NCBI RefSeq assembly: GCF_028475105.1
Contig: NZ_CP116936.1
Location: 4,091,501 to 4,155,500, forward strand
Reading direction: 5' to 3'
Source: Micromonospora sp. LH3U1
GTDB taxonomy: Bacteria; Actinomycetota; Actinomycetes; Mycobacteriales; Micromonosporaceae
Length of the DNA stretch: 64,000 nucleotides
Positions within the stretch are counted from its first letter, which is position 1. Each line of letters begins with the position of its first letter. Below are positions 6,789-14,801 of the stretch, piece by piece. A program made the position numbers and the translations under genes. The notes under the pieces are model-generated. The model was not told the origin of the DNA and ran no database searches. It worked only from the letters and a program-made list of their open reading frames with translations.

Positions 6789-8285
6789 ATGCAGCGCACG
6801 GAGATAGACGGAGTGCTGGTCATCCAAAGCGATCTGCCTGGCCCGCTGGCCGCGTCGCTGACGTTCGGTTGCGGTGCCCGCGACGACGAGGTCGACTCCA
6901 TCGGCCTGACCCACCTGGTGCAGCACCTGGTCGAATGGGACGAGCTGCACGACACGGACGAGTACACGAACGACGTCTGGATGATCGAGACGTCGTTCAG
7001 CGCGGCCGGCCCACCGGACCAGGTCGCGGCGCGTTTCACCGACATCTGCTCGGCTGTCAGCAATCTTCCGCCGGAGGATCTGTCCGACGCCGTCGCGGAC
7101 CTCGACGCGGACAGCCTCTACGTGCTGAACATCGACAACGGCCTGCTCGACCCCTGGGGATCGCTGCTCGCGCGGCGTTACGGGCCGCGCGGACACGGTC
7201 TGTCGCGCTGGCCCGCGGTGGACTACGGGCTCTTCACGGCTGACGAGATCCGACGGCATGTGGAGAGGTTCTTCACCAGCGGCAACGCCGTCCTCTCCGT
7301 GACCGCCGAAGCGCCGCAGGCGATGCGTCTCCGGCTGCCGGCTGGTCCGCGAGTCACCCGCGGCACCTCGCTCGCCAACCACCGGTCCGGTCCGGTCTGG
7401 TACGCCGACGAGGTTCGCGGCGTCGCTCTGGTCGTCGGCGTCGAACCCAGCGTGGAAGCGGTTCTGCTGATGCGGGCGCTGCGGTCGCTGGTCGTCGACG
7501 CTCTGGATCAGGCAGGGATCGCCGAACACGCGGAATTCCTGTTCGAGGTCGTCGACGCTACCCGGCACGAACTCGGGATAAGGGTCATCGTCCCGGAGCG
7601 CGGCAGGAAAGCCAAGAACTTCGATGCCAGCGTGGCCGCCGAGCTGCTCTGGACCGAGTTGCGGAAACTCGTCTCCGCTGGGCTTGATCCGGCGGACATA
7701 GTTGGTCTGGTGCCGAGCGGGGACGCGCCCATACCGACAGATGTGGTGCCCGTGTTCGAGAGCGTGGCCTGGATGGCGTCGATCCGGAAGCTCGAAACCG
7801 CGACCCACCAAGAGTTGTTCGGCACGGCCGAGAAGGACTACTCGGATCCGCTCACCGAGCTGGCCGGGTTCTCTGCGGCGACGGCCCGGGACGTCATGTC
7901 CGACTGGCTCTCCTCCGCCATGATCGTCGTGCCGTACGGGTCGAGGCCGAACCTTCCTGGCGTCACGGACGACTCGTGCCCCCGCACCCGTTTCGTGCCG
8001 GCCGGCGAGGTGATCAGGCAGCCGTTGCTGAGGCGGTTTGGCAACAAGAGCTCGCTGGTCATCGGCACCGATGCGATCTCCACGGTCGATGGTGACGGCA
8101 ACGTGCACACCGTTCCGCTGTCCCAGGCGCTCGTGGCCGGGCGGTTCGGTGCACTCTGGCTCGCCCACCTCGGCCATGGCTGCGTCACCAACATCTCGGA
8201 CTTCGCTCATGCCGCCGACGAACTCCGCTCGCTCCTGCCTCCACGTCGGTTCCGCCAGGCACCAGCCAGTCGATTGCCGTGGTGA
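6789..8285 (+). CDS. M16 metallopeptidase-like protein with degenerate zinc motif
   Basis: A 498-residue protein. Its N-terminal third follows the M16 (pitrilysin/processing-peptidase) pattern: a beta-strand with FGCGARDDEVDSIGLTHLVQHLVEWDE. In active M16 enzymes the motif is HxxEH. Here it is H42-L-V-Q45-H46, so the catalytic Glu is replaced by Gln. The middle part (about 110-290) has the usual LFTADEIRRHVERFFTSGNAVLSVTA segment of M16 domains. Residues about 410-450 (NKSSLVIGTDAISTVDGDGNVHTVP) resemble a small PH-like domain. It is probably a non-proteolytic scaffold or binding protein. There is no signal peptide. It is convergent with the next gene. Confidence 0.7.
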   Translation: MQRTEIDGVLVIQSDLPGPLAASLTFGCGARDDEVDSIGLTHLVQHLVEWDELHDTDEYTNDVWMIETSFSAAGPPDQVAARFTDICSAVSNLPPEDLSDAVADLDADSLYVLNIDNGLLDPWGSLLARRYGPRGHGLSRWPAVDYGLFTADEIRRHVERFFTSGNAVLSVTAEAPQAMRLRLPAGPRVTRGTSLANHRSGPVWYADEVRGVALVVGVEPSVEAVLLMRALRSLVVDALDQAGIAEHAEFLFEVVDATRHELGIRVIVPERGRKAKNFDASVAAELLWTELRKLVSAGLDPADIVGLVPSGDAPIPTDVVPVFESVAWMASIRKLETATHQELFGTAEKDYSDPLTELAGFSAATARDVMSDWLSSAMIVVPYGSRPNLPGVTDDSCPRTRFVPAGEVIRQPLLRRFGNKSSLVIGTDAISTVDGDGNVHTVPLSQALVAGRFGALWLAHLGHGCVTNISDFAHAADELRSLLPPRRFRQAPASRLPW

Positions 8286-8310
8286 CCGACGGTTGCGGGC
8301 ACTCCGAGCG

Positions 8311-8862
8311 TCAGCCCTGATCCCTAGCGCCGTCCGGGTCGGTCAGTGGGATCGGTAGTGCCTGGGCGTCCGCGGTGCCGCCGCCGACCGAGTGCGCCGG
8401 CGCGGGGCGGTCACCGGTGCGGCTGTGCAGCCGTCCGCGCCCCGGAGGCCCCGCACGCCGGGTCACCTCGATGGTCACCATCCGCACCGGCGGTGGCGGC
8501 GCGGTGAACCGCCCCACGCCCCACCGCACCCAGATCGGAATCCGGCCGGCGTCCGCCTCGGCGCGCAGCTTCTGCACCGTACGGCCCCGGTCGGTGTGGT
8601 CCACCTCGACGACGACCGGCGGGCCGTCCGGGCGGGCACACGCGACGTCGAGCACCGAGTGCCGCTGCTCCAGCGGCGGTGGCAACGGCAACACGCTGGG
8701 CGCACGCCGGTAGACCCGCCAACCCTGGGCCTCGGCCCACCGCACGACCGAGTCGATGACCTGCGCGGTGACCTCGTCGGTGTCCAGGTCGACGAAGGTC
8801 AGCTCGGTCAGCCAGCCCACCAGGTCCGCGGCCAACCGCTCGCCCTGCGCCGTGACCTCCAC
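8311..8862 (-). CDS. Uncharacterised protein with a possible restriction-nuclease-like core
   Basis: A 183-residue soluble protein starting at GTG 8862; TATCCT lies 7 bases upstream, so the message may be leaderless. The central part reads HSVLDVACARPDG, then VVVEVDHTDRGRTVQKL and GRIPIWVRWG. A D-(x)n-ExD-(x)n-K pattern of this kind is seen in PD-(D/E)xK nucleases, with D in VLDVA, E/D in VVEVD and K in VQKL. The C-terminal 45 residues are low-complexity Pro/Gly/Arg. I do not recognise a named family, and nuclease activity is a hypothesis only. Confidence 0.55.
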   Translation of the reverse strand: MEVTAQGERLAADLVGWLTELTFVDLDTDEVTAQVIDSVVRWAEAQGWRVYRRAPSVLPLPPPLEQRHSVLDVACARPDGPPVVVEVDHTDRGRTVQKLRAEADAGRIPIWVRWGVGRFTAPPPPVRMVTIEVTRRAGPPGRGRLHSRTGDRPAPAHSVGGGTADAQALPIPLTDPDGARDQG

Positions 8863-8949
8863 CGGCGCAGGATATCGCCTCAGCCGACGGTGGTCGCGGT
8901 CACGGCGAGGTGCCGAGCGCGTTCCGATGACGTGTGGGTCACGCGTGGG

Positions 8950-11625
8950 TTACACCGTCGACTGGTCGGCTCCGCCGAGCAGCCAGGTGTCCTTCGATCC
9001 ACCGCCTCGTGACGAGTTGACGATCATGCTGCCGGCCGGCGCCACCCGGGTCAGTGCCACCGGCGCGACCTCGGCCTTCTCGCCGAGGAACACGAACGCC
9101 CGCAGGTCGACGTGGCGGGGAGCGAGAGCCGTGCCGTCGAAGACCGGGTGGGTGGTGAGCGCGACCACCTCCTGCGCGATCCACCGGTGCGGGGCGGCGA
9201 GGATCTGGTCCCGGACGGCGTCCAACTCCTCCGCCTCGGCCCGCGGGCCGATCACCACCCGGTCGCCGCCGTACCCGTCGACCGGCTTGAGCACCAACTG
9301 GTCGAGCCGGCCCAGCACCTCGGCCCGCTGCTCGGGCAGCCCACACAGGTACGTCGGCACGTCCCCCAGCAGAGCCTTCTCGCCCAGGTAGTACTCGATC
9401 AGCCGGGGCACGTACGCGTACAGCGCCTTGTCGTCGGCGACGCCGTTGCCCAGCGCGTTGGCCAGCGTGAGTCGCCCCGCGTGCACCGCGGCGAGCAACG
9501 GCCAGCCCAGCGGCACCCCGTCGGCGCCCGGCGCGTGCAGCAGCGCCTCCTCGTCCATCCGCAGGTAGATCACGTCGACCTCGCTGCGGGAGCCCGCACG
9601 GACCAGCCGGACCCGGCCCTCCTCCACCAGCAGGTCGCTGGTCTCGGTCAGCGGCACACCCATCTCGTCGGCGAGCAGCCGGTGCTCGAACCAGGCGGGG
9701 TCACCCGGGCCGCTGCTGAGCACCACCACGGCGGGATCGTCGGCCGAGGCGGGCGCGGCGGCGACCAACGCCCGGTACAGCATCGCGGGCGTCTCGTCGG
9801 CGGGCAGCAGATCCTCTGGCACCGGCAGCTCCGGCAGCACCGCCTGGGTCAGCCGGCGGTTCTGCACCGCGTAGCCGATCCCGGAGGGCACCCGCAGGTT
9901 GTCCTCCAGCACGTACCAGCCGCCGTCCGGGTCCCGGACGAGATCGGTTCCGGACACCTGGGCGCGGGTGCCCCGCCGGCCCATGAGAGCTCCGGTCGGA
10001 CGAAGCCCCGGTGAGGACTCCACCACCCACGCCGGTACCACGCCGTCGGCCACCACGGCACGGTCGCCGTAGACGTCACGCAGGAACGCGTCGAGGGCGC
10101 GGGCGCGTTGCACCAGGCCGGTGCGCAGGGCCCGCCAGTCGGCGGCGGGCACCACGCGCGGCACCAGATCGACCGGGAAGAGCCGGGTGCTCGCCTCGCC
10201 GGCCACGCTGAACGTCACCCCACGGGCACGCTGCTCCTCGTCCCGGTCGTGCTCGCGCTGACGCAGGGCGCCGGCACCGAGCTGGCGCAGGGCGGCAAGC
10301 ACCGGGCCGTACGCCGGTTCCGGCCCGCTCGGGCGGAAGACCTCGTCGCCGGCGTCGACGTACGTGGGTAGCGCCGGGGGTGTGGGCGCACCGGGCTGCG
10401 GTCCCCGGACCCGACCCCGGGTCTCGTCGAGCAGCAGGTCGACGACGTCGGCCAACCGGCCGCGACGCTCGTACGCCCGCCGCTGCCGCGCCGCGGAACT
10501 GCCGCGTTCCAGCGCGTATCGGGTCAGCTCGTGGATCTGCTCCCAGTCGCCGGTCGCCTCCAACTGTGGGCGCAGGTCGGTCACCATGCGGCGGACCGCC
10601 TCGTCCGCCGGCACCGGTCGGGCCGACCGGGGCAGGTCGAGCAGGTCACCCTCCAGCCCCGAGCGGGCCGCCCGCCACACGGCGGCGCGCAGCACCGGTG
10701 GCCGTACGGCCGTGCGCTCCACTCCGGCCCGCAGGGCGGCGACCTCCCGCCGGACGAGCGCCCGGAACAGGCCGGTGAGCAGGACGATGATCTCCACGTC
10801 GGCGTTGGCGTCGGTGATCCGCAGTTCCACGGTGGGCACGTGAGCCGACGGCCGGACATCGAAATAGATCATGGCTGGGTCGGTAATGGTGCCGGATGAG
10901 ATCAGCTCGGCCACAAGCGCCTCGTGGTCGGCCGCGCTGGTCACCTCGCCCGGGTCACCCGCGGTGGGCCAGCGCTGCCAGACCAACGATCGGACGCTGG
11001 CGTAGCCGCTGTCCTGACCCATCCAGTACGGCGAACTGGTGGAGAGGGCGAGCAGCACCGGCAGCCACGGCTGGACCCGGCGGGTGACCGCGACGGCCAG
11101 GTCCCGGTCGGACACCCCGACGTGCACCTGCGCGCCGCAGATCAGCTGCTCCCGGGCGAGCATCTGATATTCGTCGAGCATCCGCCGGTAGCGGGAGGTG
11201 GGGGTGACGCTCGGGTCGCCGTCGGCGCGCAGCGGCACCGTACCGGCCGCCACGATGCCCAGCCCGGCCCGGTCGGCGACCTGGACGGCCAGCTGGCGCA
11301 GCCGGGTCAGCTCGTCGCGGATCTCGTCCAGGGTGCGGCAGACCGCGGTGTTGGTCTCGACCACGCTGCGGTGCAGCTCCGCGGTGAACGAGTCGGCCGG
11401 CAGCCGGTCCAGCAGCTCCCCGGCCCGGGGCACCAGCTCCCGGGTGTGCAGGTCGACGACGTGGAACTCCTCCTCCACGCCGATCGTCGCCAGGTCCGCC
11501 GGGTCATCGTCGTCGAGCGGTACGACCGCGCTCGGGCGGGGCGTGGGCAGCGTCCGGCCGTTGCCGGACCGGCCCATCGGCCCGTCGAACGTCGGCGCGT
11601 TCGTGGTGTTGTCGGCCATGGTCAC
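8950..11625 (-). CDS. Fusion of a YbdK/GCS2-type carboxylate-amine ligase and a circularly permuted ATP-grasp domain
   Basis: An 891-residue two-part protein. Residues about 45-370 match the glutamate-cysteine ligase 2 (YbdK) family: GVEEEFHVVDLHTRELVP, LICGAQVHVGVSD and VELRITDANADVE. Residues about 420-880 match the circularly permuted type 2 ATP-grasp family (DUF404/407): VLSSGPGDPAWFEHRLLADEMG, YLRMDEEALLHAPG, LANALGNGVADDKALYAYVP, LKPVDGYGGDRVVIGP and SSRGGGSKDTWLL. The latter usually occurs as a separate gene in a peptide-modification cluster with Alpha-E and transglutaminase proteins. Both halves look intact, so the fusion may make or ligate a gamma-glutamyl-like compound. The start is GTG 11625 or ATG 11619, close to GGGGTGA. 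The real product is unknown. Confidence 0.85.
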   Translation of the reverse strand: MTMADNTTNAPTFDGPMGRSGNGRTLPTPRPSAVVPLDDDDPADLATIGVEEEFHVVDLHTRELVPRAGELLDRLPADSFTAELHRSVVETNTAVCRTLDEIRDELTRLRQLAVQVADRAGLGIVAAGTVPLRADGDPSVTPTSRYRRMLDEYQMLAREQLICGAQVHVGVSDRDLAVAVTRRVQPWLPVLLALSTSSPYWMGQDSGYASVRSLVWQRWPTAGDPGEVTSAADHEALVAELISSGTITDPAMIYFDVRPSAHVPTVELRITDANADVEIIVLLTGLFRALVRREVAALRAGVERTAVRPPVLRAAVWRAARSGLEGDLLDLPRSARPVPADEAVRRMVTDLRPQLEATGDWEQIHELTRYALERGSSAARQRRAYERRGRLADVVDLLLDETRGRVRGPQPGAPTPPALPTYVDAGDEVFRPSGPEPAYGPVLAALRQLGAGALRQREHDRDEEQRARGVTFSVAGEASTRLFPVDLVPRVVPAADWRALRTGLVQRARALDAFLRDVYGDRAVVADGVVPAWVVESSPGLRPTGALMGRRGTRAQVSGTDLVRDPDGGWYVLEDNLRVPSGIGYAVQNRRLTQAVLPELPVPEDLLPADETPAMLYRALVAAAPASADDPAVVVLSSGPGDPAWFEHRLLADEMGVPLTETSDLLVEEGRVRLVRAGSRSEVDVIYLRMDEEALLHAPGADGVPLGWPLLAAVHAGRLTLANALGNGVADDKALYAYVPRLIEYYLGEKALLGDVPTYLCGLPEQRAEVLGRLDQLVLKPVDGYGGDRVVIGPRAEAEELDAVRDQILAAPHRWIAQEVVALTTHPVFDGTALAPRHVDLRAFVFLGEKAEVAPVALTRVAPAGSMIVNSSRGGGSKDTWLLGGADQSTV

Positions 11626-11700
11626 CCCGGTTCGCGTGTCGGTGGTGTCGACTGTCCGACGAGCGTTCCCAGGGTTGGTACCGGGTGTGTTTCCGGTGCG

Positions 11701-11874
11701 TTAAGGTGACGCGCCGTTCTGCTCGTGCGGGTCAGCGGTGCGCACGACGGGAGCAGGGCCGTCGTGCTCGGTCCGGAGCACGCAGCGCCGACCGGCAGGC
11801 AGCAGCAGGTCGCGGAAGACCCGTTCCGTTAGCCACAGTCCCAGATCGAGCCCGGCCGTGAGCGCGCCCGCCAT
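11701..11874 (-). CDS. Possible small protein, 57 residues
   Basis: A minus-strand frame from ATG 11874 to TAA 11701 with good codon bias. It reads MAGALTAGLDLGLWLTERVF, then RDLLLPAGRRC, and has a polar C-terminus. The open frame continues about 20 codons upstream of the ATG, so the start is unsure. It fills most of an otherwise empty 312-base gap between the ligase-fusion gene and the NAD-binding gene. I do not recognise it; it could also be a remnant. Confidence 0.35.
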   Translation of the reverse strand: MAGALTAGLDLGLWLTERVFRDLLLPAGRRCVLRTEHDGPAPVVRTADPHEQNGASP

Positions 11875-11937
11875 GACGCGGTCGCCGCCGGGCGTCGGCG
11901 TGCGGTCGGTCGTGGCTTGCCGTACGTGTCCTGATCG

Positions 11938-12579
11938 TCAGTTGCTGATGGCCGGCGCCGCGTTGTGGAACCGGTCATCGGTGAGCTGGGCGGCGGTGAA
12001 GGCGGCGATGTCGGCGCGGGTCACAGCCATGCCGATCTTGTCGGTGCCGAAGAACCCGTAGCGGTTCACGCCGCGTGCCGGGCCGTCCTTGGGTGCGCTG
12101 AACCGCACGATGGTCCAGTCGAGGCCGCTGTTCATGATGAGGTCGGACATGCCCAGCATCTCCCGGTAGGCGCGGCCCAGCAGATTGCGGGCCATGAACC
12201 CGATGAGTGTCTGCTGAAGGTTCGGCTTGTCGCGCTTGTCGAGGATGCTGGGCGTGCCGTTGCCGATGAAGCGCTCGACGCCGTGGCGCTTCATCGCCTC
12301 GATGATCAGCCGGGTGCCCTCGATCAGCGGCAGGCCCGTGGCTTTGCGGTCGATGCTGGGGCCGAGGGCGGAGATGATCGCGTCCGCGCTGGTTACGGCC
12401 TGGTCGATCACGGCCGCGTCGGTGATCTCACCGACGATCAGGCGCACGTCCTGCCGCCATGTGGACGGGACCTTGCCAACGTTGCGCGCGTAGGCGGTGA
12501 CGGTGTGCCCGGCGACGAGCAGGTCGGCGACGACGAGTTGGCCGATGGCACCGGTGGCACCGAAGACAGTGACGTTCAC
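11938..12579 (-). CDS. NAD(P)H-binding atypical short-chain dehydrogenase (NmrA/flavin-reductase-like)
   Basis: A 213-residue Rossmann protein that begins with VFGATGAIGQLVVADLLVAGHTVTAYARN, the TGxxGxxG nucleotide motif of atypical SDRs. Later segments (ADAIISALGP, LIIEAMKRHGVERFIGNGTPS, SGLDWTIVRFSAP) fit the NAD(P)-binding SDR_a5/BVR-B-like group. The start overlaps the stop of the upstream gene by four bases (ATGA, 12576-12579), so both are made from one message. Substrate is unknown. Together with its neighbour it may protect against quinone or flavin redox stress. Confidence 0.85.
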   Translation of the reverse strand: MNVTVFGATGAIGQLVVADLLVAGHTVTAYARNVGKVPSTWRQDVRLIVGEITDAAVIDQAVTSADAIISALGPSIDRKATGLPLIEGTRLIIEAMKRHGVERFIGNGTPSILDKRDKPNLQQTLIGFMARNLLGRAYREMLGMSDLIMNSGLDWTIVRFSAPKDGPARGVNRYGFFGTDKIGMAVTRADIAAFTAAQLTDDRFHNAAPAISN

Positions 12580-13421
12580 TGGCTCAGGCCTTCGACCAGG
12601 GACATGGTGGGGTGTCCGATGAGGCGGTTGAGGTCGTCGCCGGCGTACGCCATGATCCCGGCGCCCATGTTGGCATCGAGGGCGGCGAGGAACCCGGCGG
12701 TGCCTGCGTCGAGCCCGGCGTCGGTCAGGATGGCCTGGTACTGCTCGGCGCTGACCGGCTGGTACTGCACCGGCTTGCCGAGAACTTTCGCCATGGCGTC
12801 GGCGAGATTGGCGTACGTGTAGTCGGTGTCGCCGGTGAGGCTGTAGGTCGTGTTGTCGTGGCCGTCGGTGGTGACCGCGGCGGCGAGGGCTTCGGCGAAG
12901 TCGCGTCGGCCGGCCGGGGCGACGCGGCCGTCGCCGACGGCGGCCGTGAAGACGCCGGTCTGCGCGGCACCCTGCATGGCCTGGATGTAGTTCTCGATGT
13001 ACCAGCCGTTGCGCAGGATGGTGTAGCGCAGACCGGACTGCTTGATGGCGTCCTCTGTGGCCTTGTGGTCGGCGCCGAGCGCGAAGCTCGCGTCGTCGGC
13101 GCGGACGCCGCTGGTGTAGTAGAAGTGCCGCACGGCGGCGGCCTTGGCGGCGTCGACGACGGCACGGTGCTGCTGCAGCCGGTGGGGGTCCTTGCCCGAG
13201 ATGAGCACCACCTGGTCGTGTCCGGCGACCGCGGCGCGGGTCTGGTCGGCGTCGTCGAGGTCGACGCGGACAGTCCGATAGCCGTCGGCAGCCAGGGCGT
13301 CGAGGACCTGGGGGTTGCGGCCTGCAGCGGTGACGTCATCGGCAGCCTGGCCACGCTTCCGCAGTTCGGGCAGCAGCAGGCGGCCGAGGGCGCCGGTGGC
13401 ACCGATGACGAGGACGGACAT
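12576..13421 (-). CDS. NmrA-family NAD(P)H-dependent reductase, QOR2-like
   Basis: A 281-residue protein. ATG 13421 is chosen because GGAG lies 9 bases upstream and the Rossmann motif SVLVIGATGALGRLLLPEL starts at once; a 15-codon extension lacks a site. Segments HFYYTSGVRADD, LRYTILRNGWYIENY and SLTGDTDYTYANLADAMAKVLG are typical of NmrA/quinone reductase 2 proteins, including their C-terminal substrate lobe. It is the first gene of a two-gene unit with the SDR gene ending at 11938. It probably reduces quinone-type substrates or acts as a redox sensor; which of these is not shown. Confidence 0.85.
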   Translation of the reverse strand: MSVLVIGATGALGRLLLPELRKRGQAADDVTAAGRNPQVLDALAADGYRTVRVDLDDADQTRAAVAGHDQVVLISGKDPHRLQQHRAVVDAAKAAAVRHFYYTSGVRADDASFALGADHKATEDAIKQSGLRYTILRNGWYIENYIQAMQGAAQTGVFTAAVGDGRVAPAGRRDFAEALAAAVTTDGHDNTTYSLTGDTDYTYANLADAMAKVLGKPVQYQPVSAEQYQAILTDAGLDAGTAGFLAALDANMGAGIMAYAGDDLNRLIGHPTMSLVEGLSQ

Positions 13422-13533
13422 GAATGGGTCTCCGTTCAGATTTACCGGGGCAGTAGCAGGCGTCATTGCTGATGGCGGGGTTGCCGGTCGCCGTTGGGGC
13501 GTGGGACCGGCAGCCCGGCAGGCGCGTCGCCGG

Positions 13534-13818
13534 TCAGAAGTTCCAGGGCCCGAACCGGCCCCAGGCGACGAACGCGCGGAGAAGGAACAAAACGGCGTTG
13601 ATCGCGACTCCGGACGATTCCTTGCGGCGGATGTGAGTGATGGCCGCCAGCACCATCACCACCGCCAGGCAGGTCGCGGCGATCGGGGTGAGCACCGGGG
13701 CGATGCCGGTGGCCGCGGGCAGGATGAGGCCGAGGCCGCCGAGTAGCTCGGCCCAGCGGGGGTCTCCGGGGGTGTGGTGGTCAGGAGACGGTGATGGCGA
13801 TCTTGCCGCGGGTGCCAC
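13534..13818 (-). pseudogene. DoxX-family membrane protein, N-terminal half missing
   Basis: The last 70 codons read LGGLGLILPAATGIAPVLTP, then AATCLAVVMVLAAITHIRRK and LFLLRAFVAWGRFGPW. This is the C-terminal half of a DoxX-like four-helix protein, whose usual length is about 120-130 residues. The first two helices are absent. The frame before residue 25 is Pro/Ser/His-rich and runs into the 3' end of the quinone-oxidoreductase gene (stop at 13781). A deletion seems to have joined the tail of the DoxX gene directly to that stop codon. No proper start is visible, so it is called a remnant. Confidence 0.7.
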
Positions 13819-14701
13819 CAGTGAACTCGCCGAACGCCGCGGGCACCTCGGTCAGGGTGAAGGTGCGCTCGATCGGCACGCTCAGCCGGCCCGCGGCGAG
13901 GTCAGCGGCGAGCCGCTCCAGGGTCTCCGGCGTCGGGTTGGCCATGATGAACGTGGCCGCCGGATGCTGGTCGGCACCAAACCCGACGGTGCTGGCGATC
14001 CGGCCCTTCTCGGTCAGCAGCCCGGCCAGGACGGAGCCGTCGCCGGCCAGGTGCACGATCACGTCGACACCGTCCGGGGCGGCTGCGCGGATCTGCGCGG
14101 GCAGGTCACCGGTGTGGTCGACGACCTGGTGCGCGCCGAGGCCGCGGACGAAGTCGGCCTCCTCGCCGGGCTTCGCGGTGGCGATGACCGTGGCGCCGGC
14201 CGCGGCGGCGTACTGGATCGCGATCGCGCCGACGCCGCCGGTCGCACCGCTGACCAGCACCGTCTCGCCCGCCTGCGGGCCGGCCGCGTCGAGCGCGTCG
14301 ACCGCGGCGGTGCCGGCCAACCCGACGGTGCCGGCGGTGGTCACGTCGACACCCTCGGGCAGCTTGGCGATCCCGACCGCCTCAGGAACGCTCACGTACT
14401 CTCCGAAACCACCGTCACCCAGGTACGCCTTCGTGACAACGCCGAAGACCTTGTCACCCACGGCGAAGCGGGTGACGCCCTCGCCGACCGTCTCCACGGT
14501 CCCGGCGAAGTCCTTGCCCAGCACGACCGGGAAACGGTGCTCCATCATCCCGACGACGTAGCCGGCGGCGACCGACAGGTCGAACCCGTTGATCGACGAC
14601 GCCTGCACCTTGACCAGCACCTCACCGGCGGTCGGCTGGGGGGTCGACACCTCGGCGACCTCGGGCTTCGCACCCTGCTCGGTGGTAACAACAGCCTTCA
14701 T
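13781..14701 (-). CDS. Zinc-independent NADP-dependent quinone oxidoreductase (MDR family)
   Basis: A 306-residue medium-chain dehydrogenase/reductase. ATG 14701 is preferred because AAGGAG lies 6 bases before it; two other in-frame ATGs upstream overlap that site. The sequence shows the GroES-like half (SINGFDLSVAAGYV, PVVLGKDFAGTVETVGEGV, FAVGDKVFGVV) and the Rossmann half (VLVSGATGGVGAIAIQYAAAAGATVIAT). The structural zinc cysteines of alcohol dehydrogenases are lacking, as in quinone oxidoreductases. It is transcribed away from a TetR regulator across two identical palindromes, so induction by a small toxic compound is likely. Confidence 0.9.
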   Translation of the reverse strand: MKAVVTTEQGAKPEVAEVSTPQPTAGEVLVKVQASSINGFDLSVAAGYVVGMMEHRFPVVLGKDFAGTVETVGEGVTRFAVGDKVFGVVTKAYLGDGGFGEYVSVPEAVGIAKLPEGVDVTTAGTVGLAGTAAVDALDAAGPQAGETVLVSGATGGVGAIAIQYAAAAGATVIATAKPGEEADFVRGLGAHQVVDHTGDLPAQIRAAAPDGVDVIVHLAGDGSVLAGLLTEKGRIASTVGFGADQHPAATFIMANPTPETLERLAADLAAGRLSVPIERTFTLTEVPAAFGEFTGGTRGKIAITVS

Positions 14702-14719
14702 CGTCATCTCCTTCATGGA

Positions 14720-14739
14720 AGTGGAAGGTTTCCTCCACT
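14720..14739. promoter_or_regulatory. TetR operator copy 1, AGTGGA-N8-TCCACT
   Basis: A perfect 6-bp inverted repeat with an 8-base spacer in the divergent promoter, 18 bases upstream of the quinone-oxidoreductase start. The same pattern recurs 43 bp away. Confidence 0.75.
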
Positions 14740-14762
14740 ACGCCTACCGACCGTAGCACGGA

Positions 14763-14782
14763 AGTGGACGACACCTTCCACT
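14763..14782. promoter_or_regulatory. TetR operator copy 2, AGTGGA-N8-TCCACT
   Basis: A second copy of the same 20-bp palindrome, extended by one further base pair (AAGTGGA/TCCACTT). It is 19 bases upstream of the TetR start. The centres are 43 bp apart, about four helical turns, so both dimers would sit on one face of the DNA. Confidence 0.75.
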
Positions 14783-14801
14783 TGCCCGTATGGTGATCCG
14801 T

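Noticed and set aside
6339..8210. A 623-codon minus-strand frame opposite the M16-like gene
   Set aside because: Antisense shadow; the plus-strand frame has clear M16-like features.
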